Shown here piece by piece: positions 7,938 to 15,891 of a stretch of DNA of 64,000 bases. Numbering within the stretch: the stretch's first letter is position 1; every line of letters starts with the position of its first letter. This DNA comes from Microbacterium sp. 2FI. GTDB taxonomy: Bacteria > Actinomycetota > Actinomycetes > Actinomycetales > Microbacteriaceae. The stretch is from NCBI RefSeq assembly GCF_005502885.1, contig NZ_SCMR01000012.1:47328-111327 (forward strand), read 5' to 3'. The notes under the pieces were generated by a model. The model made no database searches. It worked only from the letters and a program-made list of their open reading frames with translations, and was not told the origin of the DNA. Made by a program: the position numbers and the translations under genes.

Positions 7938-9227
7938 GTGGCTCTGGTCTCGGATGCGAAGAAGGCGGTCGCGCTCGTCCGCAAGGCGGTCGTGAGCCGG
8001 TCTGCCGTCATCGACGTCCGACGCACCCTCGCATCGCGACCGCGGCACGCGCCGTTCCACTATCGCGTCGCCGTCTACTTCGCCGACGGCGCGGTCAACA
8101 TGTACCAGATGCGGCAGTGGTACAAACCGCTCGCCGAGCTTGCGAAGATCTGGCCGGTCGTGGTGCTCAGCCGTGCCGCCACGGGCGCACAGGCGCTCCT
8201 GGCCGAGGATGCACCGCCCGTCGCGTTCGTCCCGACGGTGCGCGACCTCGAGAGGTTCCTCGCGAAGCAGGACATCCGCGTCGTCCTGTACGTGAATCAG
8301 AACACGCGCAACTTCCAGATGTTCCGCTACGGCCGTCGGTGGCACGTGTTCATCAACCACGGCGAGTCCGACAAGATGTACATGACCACGAACCAGTACA
8401 AGGCGTACGACTACGCCCTGGTAGCGGGGGATGCCGCGCGGGAGCGCCTGTCGCGCGTGCTGTGGGACTACGACCTCGACCGCCGGACGATCGCCATCGG
8501 CCGTCCGCAGGCCGACCACTACTCGGGCGTGCTTCCGTACATCCCCGACGATCGGACCGTCGTCCTGTACGCACCGACGTGGGAGGGCGATCGCCCGTCT
8601 GCGCACTACGGCTCGATCGTCACGCACGGTGAGGCGCTCGTCGCGGCGCTCCTGGCGACGGGGCGGCACCGCGTCATCTACCGCCCGCATCCGCGGTCGG
8701 GCGTCGTCGCCCCTGCGTACGGGTCCGCGAACCGGCGCATCATCGCGGCGATCGCCGCGGCCAACGCCGCCGACCCTGCCGCCCACCACGTGTTCGACGA
8801 CGGTCCCGACCTCGGCTGGCAGCTCTCGGCAGCAGACGTCGCCGTCGTCGACATCTCGGCCATGGTGTACGACCGCCTCGCCGCCGACAAGCCGCTGCTG
8901 ATCACGCGGCCCGCCGACCCCGCCGCCGTCATCGACACCCACGGCTACCTGTCGGCATGCGAATGGCTCGATCCCGGCGCAGCCGGGTCGATCGTGGCCG
9001 AGACCGAGCGGGTCCTCGGCGATGTGGATTCCGTCGCCCGCCTCGAGGAGTGGGTGCAGCGCTACTTCGGCGACACGTCGCCCGGGGCCGCTACCCAGCG
9101 ATTCCACGGCGCGATCCGCCACCTGATGGATGAATGGGACCATTGGTACTCCCGCTCGGTGATCGAGTCCGACGAGGACGAGCTCGATCCCGATGAGGCC
9201 GAGCTCGACGACGGCATCGAGGCGTGA
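7938..9227 (+). CDS. CDP-glycerol glycerophosphotransferase-like protein (third paralogue)
   Basis: This 429-residue protein has the family's C-terminal half: FINHGESDKMY in place of the usual WHGTPLK near residue 138, LYAPTWEGDRPS near 213, YRPHPRSG near 252 and VDISAMVYDRLAADKPL near 305. The replaced motifs (NHGES for WHGTP, DISAMVYD for TDYSSVMFD) make it a divergent member that may use a different acceptor. The acidic C-terminal tail is Asp/Glu-rich. The GTG start is supported by TAGGCT six bases upstream. Its stop codon directly abuts the stop of the convergent maltokinase gene with no base between them. Confidence 0.85.
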   Translation: MALVSDAKKAVALVRKAVVSRSAVIDVRRTLASRPRHAPFHYRVAVYFADGAVNMYQMRQWYKPLAELAKIWPVVVLSRAATGAQALLAEDAPPVAFVPTVRDLERFLAKQDIRVVLYVNQNTRNFQMFRYGRRWHVFINHGESDKMYMTTNQYKAYDYALVAGDAARERLSRVLWDYDLDRRTIAIGRPQADHYSGVLPYIPDDRTVVLYAPTWEGDRPSAHYGSIVTHGEALVAALLATGRHRVIYRPHPRSGVVAPAYGSANRRIIAAIAAANAADPAAHHVFDDGPDLGWQLSAADVAVVDISAMVYDRLAADKPLLITRPADPAAVIDTHGYLSACEWLDPGAAGSIVAETERVLGDVDSVARLEEWVQRYFGDTSPGAATQRFHGAIRHLMDEWDHWYSRSVIESDEDELDPDEAELDDGIEA

Positions 9228-10643
9228 TCAGGACACGGGCGCGGGTCGCCTGACGAGGCGCTCGATCGCGCGGAGCGGGATGCCGACCCACGTAGGGCGG
9301 TTGCGAGCCTCGTAGATCGCCTCGTAGACGGCCTTGTCGAGTTCGAGTGCGGCCAGCAGCGGATCCGCGGTGTCGAGGTGCACCCCAGAGGTGCGTGCGT
9401 ATCCCTCGAGGAACGCGCCGCGAGCGTGAGCTGCCCACGCGCGCACCGCTTCGGGTGGGCGGTCGGGCTCATCTCGTCGGATCGAGCCTGCGACGTAGTC
9501 GAAGGAGCGCAGCATCCCCGCGACGTCGCGGAGGGCGAGATCCACGCCGGTGCGCTCGAGCATCGGTCGCAGCGGCTCGCCCTCGAAGTCGATGAGCATC
9601 CATCCGCCCCCGGGGACGCACAGCACCTGTCCGAGGTGGTAGTCGCCGTGGACGCGCTGGAGCGCAGGCCAGGCTCCGTTGGCGGCACGCTCGTAGACGG
9701 ACACTATTCCCGCGCGCAGCTCGGCGATCTGGGGCACTTCGGCGATGGCGATCGTGAGGCGGCGGTGCCAGGTGGCGGCGGTCGCCTCACGATCCGCCGA
9801 TGACGCGACCGAGGTCGGGAACAGTGCGGCCAACGAGAGGTGGACGTCGGCGGTCGCGGCGCCGAGTGCGTCGGCCGACGAGCGGAAGTCGTCGCCGGCC
9901 GCCGCGGCGCGCAGCGCGACGCGCCAGGCATCCTCGACATCGGGGAGGAACTCCTGTGCGGCCGCGAGCGATCCCGTGACGGTTCCCTGCGCGGTGGCGA
10001 GATCAGGCCACGTGCCCTCGATCCAGCCGACCGCGCGCGGCACGTGGGGCGAGCCGGACGCAGCGAGAGCACCGGTCAGCTCGATGTCGGGGTTGAGTCC
10101 CGGATGCAGCTGACGGTAGATCTTGCAGATCACCGGGATCGGGACTGTGGCGTAGACGACGGAGGTGTTGGACTGCTCGCCGGTCATGACGGTGGCGCTC
10201 GTGGCGCTGGAGGCGCTCGCCCATCTGCCCCGTGGCGCGTCGCCCTCGGGCCGACCCACCGCCGTCGTGCGGGGACCCGATGCCGTCGTGCCCTCGGTCA
10301 CCATCCGCAGGAGAGCCCGCGTGAACGCGGGATCGAAGGGGCCGTCGATGAAAGTGGTGCCGGGCTCCGGACTCCCGACGATGTGGTCGGACGCGGCATC
10401 GACCGAGGCGGTTGCGCGCGCCACGATCGGGATCTGGTACACGACGGTGGGGAGCGAACCCTCGTCTGCGACGAGATAGACCCGGACCATCGCGTCGCCG
10501 GACTCGCCGGACTCGCCGGACTCGGTGGGATCGGGCTCGGGGTCCCACCACGAGACCAGGCGCAGGCTCGGCGGGCGTCCCTTTGCGGCGTACCACCGCT
10601 GCCGCGGCATCCACGCCGCCAGGCACGCCAGCGTGCTGTCCAT
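9228..10643 (-). CDS. mak: Maltokinase (Pep2/Mak-like phosphotransferase)
   Basis: This 471-residue aminoglycoside-phosphotransferase-fold kinase shows the maltokinase signatures: CLAAWMPRQRWYAAKG at the N-terminus, VHGDYHLGQVL near residue 333 (catalytic loop) and MLIDFEGEP near 351 (metal site). Mak makes maltose-1-phosphate from maltose and ATP for the GlgE glucan pathway. In many actinobacteria it is fused to or next to treS; no treS, glgE or glgB is seen here, so its partners must be elsewhere. A 9-base tandem repeat encodes a Glu-Ser-Gly repeat near residues 41-48. The start is supported by TACGCT six bases upstream of the ATG. Confidence 0.88.
   Translation of the reverse strand: MDSTLACLAAWMPRQRWYAAKGRPPSLRLVSWWDPEPDPTESGESGESGDAMVRVYLVADEGSLPTVVYQIPIVARATASVDAASDHIVGSPEPGTTFIDGPFDPAFTRALLRMVTEGTTASGPRTTAVGRPEGDAPRGRWASASSATSATVMTGEQSNTSVVYATVPIPVICKIYRQLHPGLNPDIELTGALAASGSPHVPRAVGWIEGTWPDLATAQGTVTGSLAAAQEFLPDVEDAWRVALRAAAAGDDFRSSADALGAATADVHLSLAALFPTSVASSADREATAATWHRRLTIAIAEVPQIAELRAGIVSVYERAANGAWPALQRVHGDYHLGQVLCVPGGGWMLIDFEGEPLRPMLERTGVDLALRDVAGMLRSFDYVAGSIRRDEPDRPPEAVRAWAAHARGAFLEGYARTSGVHLDTADPLLAALELDKAVYEAIYEARNRPTWVGIPLRAIERLVRRPAPVS
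10492..10527. repeat. Tandem 9-base repeat inside the maltokinase gene
   Basis: Four adjacent 9-base units related to GACTCGCCG lie here: two identical central copies and two flanking variants. They encode Glu-Ser-Gly repeats in a surface segment of the maltokinase. The unit length keeps the reading frame when copies are gained or lost. Confidence 0.8.
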
Positions 10644-10649
10644 GTGTCG

Positions 10650-10655
10650 AGCGTA
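10650..10655 (-). promoter_or_regulatory. -10 element TACGCT for maltokinase
   Basis: TACGCT on the minus strand lies exactly six bases before the ATG at 10643, with no Shine-Dalgarno sequence, predicting a leaderless message. Confidence 0.5.
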
Positions 10656-10677
10656 CGCGCTCGCGTGCCGTGGGGCC

Positions 10678-12015
10678 CTACTTCACCGCGACGGCCGACA
10701 GGATCGCGAACGCGACGTCTTCGCCGGTGACCGCGCCGTGGTCGGCGATCGAGTCGTCGGCACGAAGGTTGTATACCGTGCCCTTGCGGAACGCATAGCT
10801 CGTCGTGGCGCTGTGCATCTCGCCGTCCACGGCGCCGGGCGTGCGTCGGGCGCCGTTGCGGCCGATGCCCCCGTACTTGTCGTTCGCGTCGCCGAGACCC
10901 ACACCGACGTGTCCGGCCAGGCGCGCCGCCACCGGGTAGGCCTTGCCCACAGCGCGGTCGTTCTCGGTATGGGTGACGACGATCGGACCCGCCACCTTCG
11001 TCGGCACATCGGCGAAGATGCCGTTGCGCGGCGCCTCGCCGCCCGGGTCGTCCCAGTTCTCGGGCGTCCAGTCCCGGCGTCCCCAGTTCTTGGCCATGCC
11101 GTAGTGGCTGTACGCCGCCTGCAGCAGGCTCATCGACGCGACGGGGGCCTTCGTCGCGAGCGCAGCCGCAGTCAGCGCGCGACCGCCGAACGAGTGCCCG
11201 ATGAGGTGCAGCCGCGCGCCGGGGACGCCCGTGTCGAGGGCCTCGAGGAGCTTCGCGATGCCCTTCTCGCCGACGACGCCCGCACGATCCTTCATCGTGT
11301 AGAACGAGGTGACGTTCACCAGATCCCGGGCAGCGCCCAGGATGCCGCCGAAGAGGTCGAACCCGGCTCCGCCGCCCGACGCAGCGGTCCCTCCGCCGGC
11401 ACCGCCGATCGAGGCTCCGCCGCCCGTGCCGGGCGGGGGCGGCAGCGCGTCGTCGTCGTCGCTCGCTGCCGACAGCGCGTCGAAGGCGTCCGCGGCCGGT
11501 CCGGTCGCGAACCGCGACGGTGGGGCGTCGCCGTCGTCACCCGCGTCCCGCAGCGCGCGCTTCGGCATGGTCGAGCGCAACAGGCCGAGGAACTCCTCGC
11601 GCGCCACAGGATCGTTCTCGAGCCGGGGGACCAGTGCGAGAAGCTTCCTGCGGGTCGCCGGGCTCTCGATCTGGTCCTCGATCGCCTGACGCACGCCATC
11701 GGCGGTGCCGCCCACGCTCACGCCGCCACCGGTCGCGCTCTCGTCGGGTGCCCACTGGATCGACGGCCACACCACGCCGACGACGACGAGGCGGCGATCG
11801 CGGAGCCCCGCGATGCGGCCGTCGACGACATCCATGCTCGTTCGAAGCTTCTTGTACAGGTCGCTCGCCTGCGCGGGTGTGGTGTTCCACCCGTGCGAGA
11901 TGACGAGCACATCGGTCGCCTTCTCGGCCGTGGCGAGAGCGATCGCGGCAGGCACATCGCCGGGCGACGCGAACGCCCCCGCCTTCGTGAACCGCACTTC
12001 GGCGATGGGGTACAT
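10678..12015 (-). CDS. Alpha/beta hydrolase of unknown substrate, partner of a cytoplasmic subtilase
   Basis: This 445-residue protein has an alpha/beta-hydrolase core split by an insertion. The N-terminal strand VLVISHGWNTTPAQA (about 36-50) supplies the oxyanion region, and LIGHSFGGRA (about 271-280) carries the nucleophile Ser275. Between them, about residues 150-225 are low-complexity, with an Asp run and Gly/Ala repeats, probably a flexible lid. There is no signal peptide, so it is cytoplasmic. The HGWN form resembles DUF900-type and lipase-like hydrolases. A GAGGTCC ribosome site precedes the ATG, and only 38 bases separate it from the upstream subtilase gene, so the two are likely one transcript. 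Substrate and role are unknown. Confidence 0.75.
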   Translation of the reverse strand: MYPIAEVRFTKAGAFASPGDVPAAIALATAEKATDVLVISHGWNTTPAQASDLYKKLRTSMDVVDGRIAGLRDRRLVVVGVVWPSIQWAPDESATGGGVSVGGTADGVRQAIEDQIESPATRRKLLALVPRLENDPVAREEFLGLLRSTMPKRALRDAGDDGDAPPSRFATGPAADAFDALSAASDDDDALPPPPGTGGGASIGGAGGGTAASGGGAGFDLFGGILGAARDLVNVTSFYTMKDRAGVVGEKGIAKLLEALDTGVPGARLHLIGHSFGGRALTAAALATKAPVASMSLLQAAYSHYGMAKNWGRRDWTPENWDDPGGEAPRNGIFADVPTKVAGPIVVTHTENDRAVGKAYPVAARLAGHVGVGLGDANDKYGGIGRNGARRTPGAVDGEMHSATTSYAFRKGTVYNLRADDSIADHGAVTGEDVAFAILSAVAVK

Positions 12016-12053
12016 GGGCGAGGACCTCTCTGTCAGGCTTGCGTCGAACTCTG

Positions 12054-13985
12054 TCAGACGCTCTGGATCGCGCGCATCGCGTCGACCATTCCGCGGCCCT
12101 GGAACGTCCGGTCGCGACCGAGGTCGCTCGCGGTCTCCATGAGGATGCGCTTCACATCATCGGGTCGTCCGATGAACTCCCGATGCACCGATAGAAACCC
12201 GGCGGCCACGCCTGATACATGCGGGGCCGCCATCGAGGTGCCGGAGTCCTCGACGTACTCGGCCTCTTTGACGCTGGTCAGGGCCTCGGCGAGGAGTTTT
12301 CCGGTTCCCGCGCTCACGACGCGTTCGCCGGGAGCCACGAGGTCGGGCTTCATGCGTCCGTCGCCGGTCGGGCCCTTCGACGAGAAGTACGAGACGCCTG
12401 TCGAATGGGGCTTGATGGAGGTCGAGCCCACCGTGATCGCGCGCTCGGCGTTGCCCGGGTCGTTGATCGACATGCCGAACGACATCGCCGTCGGCTTGTT
12501 CTGCAGGTCGCGCACGAATCCGTACCCGGTGTTGCCGGCCGAGACGACGACGACGACTCCCTGGCTGACGAGCCGGTCGACCTCGCGGCACACCGGGCTG
12601 AGCCCTGCGGCGAACCACTCGTACTCGAACGTGTATCCCAGCGAGAGATTCACCCCGTGGACGTTCATCTCGCGGCCGCCGCGGTTGAGGTCCTGGATGT
12701 ACTCGAGCGCGCGCGTCAGGGTCTCGACATCGCCCACGCGGTTCTCGTTGAGCACCTTGCACGAGAGGATCTTTGTCTTCGGCGCCATCCCGAAGATGCG
12801 GTCGAGCTGCATGCTCGCGGTGCCCGTCGTGCGTGTCTCGGTGCGGTAGTACGACGCCGCGTGGATGGGTCGCTTCTCGGTCGCGGTCCGTCCGCCGGCG
12901 ATGATGCCCGCGACGTGGGTGCCGTGCCCGTTGGCATCGGCGAGCGGGTCATCGTCGCCGTCGACGAAGCTCTTGTGCCAGGCGCCTGGCAGGTCGAGGT
13001 TGCGATAGAGATCGAAGTGCCCGTGCGAGGCGTCGACGCCCGTGTCGAGGACCGCCCACACGATGCCGTCGCCGGTCGCCTCGAACGTGCGCACCGCGGC
13101 TTCGGATTTCGTCGTCAGGACGCTGCGGTGAATAGTCGCGCGCACCTCGAAGTTCGGCCAGATCCGATGGATGAAGCGGCGGGGTGCCGCGCGCTTGGTG
13201 CGCTGCGCCTCGGCGGCGTCGAGCGAATCGCGGCCGTCCACGTCGCGCGTGATGACACGGCGGATCTCGTCGGGGGTGAGGTTCGCGAACACGTACGACC
13301 GCGTCGGCCGGCAGATCGCCCCCGGCGCCACCGCCTTCACCAGGGCGGCGACGACCGCGACGGCGTCCTCGGCAGACTTGCCCAGTTCGGGGCGCACCTC
13401 GATCATGACGCCGATGGTGAAAGCGGGATCGCCGGCGTTCGCGCCGGCGGCGGCACGCCGTTCGTCAGTCTCCTGCATGGTCTGTGCGAGCGGCCGCGTG
13501 ATCACCGAGTCGAGCACGAGCGCCACGGTGGGCGGGAGGCCCGCGGGGGCGAAGCTGGCGTCCGACATCGCGGTGGTCTCCGGGTCGGCCATCCCGGCGG
13601 GCGACGGGCTGCCCGCGGGTCCTGGAGCGGTCGGGGTGCCGGGGGACGGCGGAGCGGTGGGTGCGGCCCGTCGTCCCTCGTACGGACCGGGCGTCACGAT
13701 CGGATCGGACGACGCGAATTCGCGCTTCATCGAGCCGACGGACGGCTGGGGCGCGGCATCCGTCCCCGCCGCATCCGAGACGGCCGGCGAATCGTCGGTG
13801 CGGACGTAGCGACCCCAACCGAGATTGCGCAGCAGCCCTTCGTCCGTCAGGGCGCGGAGCGCCCGGCGCACCTGATCGGCGCTGACGTCGGGGCGTTGGG
13901 CGCGGATGGCCGCGACGACGTCCTTCGGCGCGAACTCGCCGTGAACAGTGGAGACATACGCATAGACGTCGTGCTTCACCGGCAT
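12054..13985 (-). CDS. Cytoplasmic S8 (subtilisin-like) peptidase with N-terminal winged-helix domain
   Basis: Domains of this 643-residue protein in order are: a winged-helix-like segment (1-63), a Pro/Ala-rich linker (64-140), a small alpha/beta region that may be a pro-domain (about 150-250) and a subtilase domain (about 300-643). The triad is intact: Asp314 (AVLDTGVDAS), His354 (NGHGTHVAG) and Ser584 (SGTSMAAPHV). There is no signal peptide or membrane segment, so it acts inside the cell, unlike most subtilases. The start has TAGCAT seven bases upstream and no Shine-Dalgarno site. The hydrolase gene follows in the same operon. Function is unknown; a regulated or self-activating protease used in stress or defence is possible. 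Confidence 0.85.
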   Translation of the reverse strand: MPVKHDVYAYVSTVHGEFAPKDVVAAIRAQRPDVSADQVRRALRALTDEGLLRNLGWGRYVRTDDSPAVSDAAGTDAAPQPSVGSMKREFASSDPIVTPGPYEGRRAAPTAPPSPGTPTAPGPAGSPSPAGMADPETTAMSDASFAPAGLPPTVALVLDSVITRPLAQTMQETDERRAAAGANAGDPAFTIGVMIEVRPELGKSAEDAVAVVAALVKAVAPGAICRPTRSYVFANLTPDEIRRVITRDVDGRDSLDAAEAQRTKRAAPRRFIHRIWPNFEVRATIHRSVLTTKSEAAVRTFEATGDGIVWAVLDTGVDASHGHFDLYRNLDLPGAWHKSFVDGDDDPLADANGHGTHVAGIIAGGRTATEKRPIHAASYYRTETRTTGTASMQLDRIFGMAPKTKILSCKVLNENRVGDVETLTRALEYIQDLNRGGREMNVHGVNLSLGYTFEYEWFAAGLSPVCREVDRLVSQGVVVVVSAGNTGYGFVRDLQNKPTAMSFGMSINDPGNAERAITVGSTSIKPHSTGVSYFSSKGPTGDGRMKPDLVAPGERVVSAGTGKLLAEALTSVKEAEYVEDSGTSMAAPHVSGVAAGFLSVHREFIGRPDDVKRILMETASDLGRDRTFQGRGMVDAMRAIQSV

Positions 13986-13992
13986 GAGCCCG

Positions 13993-13998
13993 ATGCTA
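13993..13998 (-). promoter_or_regulatory. -10 element TAGCAT for the subtilase-hydrolase pair
   Basis: TAGCAT on the minus strand ends seven bases before the ATG at 13985. It gives the subtilase/hydrolase pair its own promoter, separate from the upstream gene that ends at 14063. Confidence 0.5.
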
Positions 13999-14062
13999 GT
14001 GACAGCGGAGGCTGAGCGGGAGGGGCCTCAGGGCCGGGTGCACCTCCCGATCGGCCGCCCGA

Positions 14063-14938
14063 TCACTCGAGTCCCGGCGACTCGGGTTCGCGAGGGGCCT
14101 TGCGCAACCTTCCCGCCAGGGCGTCACTCGCGCGGCGGATCGTGCGAACGGCGGCGTGCTCGAGGCGTGCGGCGTCGGGGCGGGGTTCGAGTTCCGGCGG
14201 CAGAAGGGCCGGGGGGAGTCCGAACGCGCGGCGCGAGCCGACGAGCACGCGCCGGCCGAGCACATTGTTGCCGACGCCGCCGATCGCAGCCCCGATTCCG
14301 AAGGGAAGGGCTTTGCCGAGCCAGGACGCACCACCGCGGGCCGCGAACTGACGGATGAACGTGTTCTTGAGACTGTCGACGAGCGGTCCGACCGCAGCAC
14401 GGGGGAGGGATTTGGTCACGACCTCGCCCCAGTACTTGTCGCGGGAGGGAGCGCGCCCCGTGGCCTGCCCGGCGAGCTGTGCGACGAGGTCGACGCCCTC
14501 TTTTCCGAGGAGGAGGGTCAGCACGAGCGCGCGGGCGCGGTCGGGATCGGCGACGGGGATGCCGTGGACCTCGGCGACCGACTGCGCGAACAGGGTCGTC
14601 GCCTCGAGGAAGCCGAGGGTCTCGACGCCGCTGAGGGCGAGGGTCACGCCGGTGCCGATGCCGGGCACCACCGCCGTCGCCCCGACCGCGGCGCCGGCCG
14701 TCGTCACGGCGGCGAGATAGCGGCGCTCCAGCATCCGCACGATGTCCGTCGTCGTCGCATCGGGATGACGGAGGCGGATGCTGCGCAGGTGCGCCAGCAC
14801 GACGGGGCGCTGGATCGCGAGGACGCGGTCGAGTGCGCGGATCGTGAGCGGGTGCTCCGGTGAGCCGGCAGGCGGCAGGCCTCCCTGCCAGCTCGCGTCG
14901 TCGGGGAGGGAGTGGATGCGGTGCACCTTTTCAGCCAC
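14063..14938 (-). CDS. Conserved protein of unknown function with Gly-rich hydrophobic segments
   Basis: I do not recognise a named family with confidence. The 291-residue protein has a helical N-terminus (1-75), two Gly/Ala-rich hydrophobic stretches (about 80-110, with a VVPGIGTGV turn, and about 215-235, with IGGVGNNVLGRR) and a charged C-terminal tail. The Gly-rich hairpins and the GNNVLGRRV motif recall EcsC-like membrane-perturbing proteins, but this is only a resemblance. The GTG start has TAGGAT exactly six bases upstream. It lies upstream of, and parallel to, the subtilase/hydrolase pair, though with a separate promoter for each. Confidence 0.7.
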   Translation of the reverse strand: MAEKVHRIHSLPDDASWQGGLPPAGSPEHPLTIRALDRVLAIQRPVVLAHLRSIRLRHPDATTTDIVRMLERRYLAAVTTAGAAVGATAVVPGIGTGVTLALSGVETLGFLEATTLFAQSVAEVHGIPVADPDRARALVLTLLLGKEGVDLVAQLAGQATGRAPSRDKYWGEVVTKSLPRAAVGPLVDSLKNTFIRQFAARGGASWLGKALPFGIGAAIGGVGNNVLGRRVLVGSRRAFGLPPALLPPELEPRPDAARLEHAAVRTIRRASDALAGRLRKAPREPESPGLE

Positions 14939-14944
14939 GCGGCG

Positions 14945-14950
14945 ATCCTA
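14945..14950 (-). promoter_or_regulatory. -10 element TAGGAT, leaderless start at 14938
   Basis: TAGGAT on the minus strand is followed by six bases and the GTG start at 14938, with no ribosome-binding sequence in between. Confidence 0.5.
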
Positions 14951-15002
14951 TGCGCGCGCGCCTGAGCGTCTGCCGGGGGTTGACAGGGTGCGTGAACCGA
15001 TG

Positions 15003-15695
15003 TCAGACGAAGAGGTTCGCCCGCTCGAGGTCTTCGGCGAAGTCGACCTCGACTGCGTACAGGTCCGAGATGTCGAGGGGCTCGAGACGGATGCCGTCCT
15101 CGGCGATCGCGAGCTCGAGGCCGCGCTCGAAGTAGTCCTGGTCGTCGACGCGGGAGAGCTGACGCACGAACGCCTTCTTGTCGCGGCTGGAGATGTAGTT
15201 GATTCCGACGGCTTCTCCGATGCCGCCGACGACGGTCTTGGAGAGCTCCTTGATGAAGCCTTCGGCGGTGACGGTGTACTTGACCTCTTCGTCACTCACC
15301 TTCGAGGTGTTGACCGTGACGAACGACTGGTCGCGCTCGATGAGATCGATCGCGCGGCCGAGGACCATCGGGTCGAAGACCACATCGCCGTTCATCCACA
15401 GCACGCCGCCCTTGCCCGTGGTGGACAGGGCGCGCAGCAGGCTCTTGGAGGTGTTGGTCTGGTCGTAACGGTCGTTGTAGACGTAGTCGACGGCGGGGAA
15501 GGCCTCGACGATGCTCTCGGCGCGGTAGCCGACGACCGTGGTGATCTTCGCCTCGGCGCCGAATGCGGCACGAATGTTGTCGTGCTGCTGCTGCATGATG
15601 CTGCGGCCGTCACCGAGTTCGGTGAGGGGTTTGGGCAGGCTGCGGCCGAGCCGCGAGCCCATTCCGGCTGCGAGGATGACGGTCTGAAGGGTCAA
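15003..15695 (-). CDS. LicC-like NTP transferase (phosphocholine cytidylyltransferase family)
   Basis: This 230-residue nucleotidyltransferase begins with the signature ILAAGMGSRLG and LPKPLTEL (about 6-25), has a sugar/choline-phosphate site region YNDRYDQTNTSKSLL near 75 and an acidic metal site MNGDVVF near 97. The family activates phosphocholine or a sugar phosphate with CTP or another NTP for attachment to surface polymers. The start chosen is TTG at 15695, because CAGGAG lies eight bases upstream; earlier in-frame ATG codons lack a ribosome site. About 195 bases separate it from the divergent ABC transporter gene and contain a small hairpin. The real substrate is uncertain. Confidence 0.82.
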   Translation of the reverse strand: MTLQTVILAAGMGSRLGRSLPKPLTELGDGRSIMQQQHDNIRAAFGAEAKITTVVGYRAESIVEAFPAVDYVYNDRYDQTNTSKSLLRALSTTGKGGVLWMNGDVVFDPMVLGRAIDLIERDQSFVTVNTSKVSDEEVKYTVTAEGFIKELSKTVVGGIGEAVGINYISSRDKKAFVRQLSRVDDQDYFERGLELAIAEDGIRLEPLDISDLYAVEVDFAEDLERANLFV

Positions 15696-15723
15696 AGTCT
15701 GCTCCTGTGGTGCGAGATTCACT

Positions 15724-15737
15724 GTCGGTTCACCGAC
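15724..15737 (-). other. Small leader hairpin upstream of the nucleotidyltransferase gene
   Basis: On the minus strand, GTCGG and CCGAC form a 5-bp stem closing a TGAA tetraloop, about 30 bases before the TTG start. The rest of 15696-15891 shows only the divergent -10 hexamer at 15880. Confidence 0.3.
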
Positions 15738-15879
15738 TCGACACCCCTTCGTGCCGTGACCCATGGTAGCGATGACACCTGGGAACGTGCAGAATGATGC
15801 GCCGCCGTTGTCGATTCGTGACAAAACGCGGTTCCTGCGAATACGCGCAAGAGGTTTCGGACGCGCGGGGGTCGCTTGG

Positions 15880-15885
15880 TACGTT
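15880..15885 (+). promoter_or_regulatory. -10 element TACGTT, leaderless start at 15892
   Basis: TACGTT is followed by six bases and the GTG at 15892. This supports that GTG over upstream in-frame starts. Confidence 0.5.
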
Positions 15886-15891
15886 GGGTCG

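Noticed and set aside
10492..10527. Possible CRISPR-like repeat
   Set aside because: Units are contiguous, nine bases long and within a coding frame, with no spacers.
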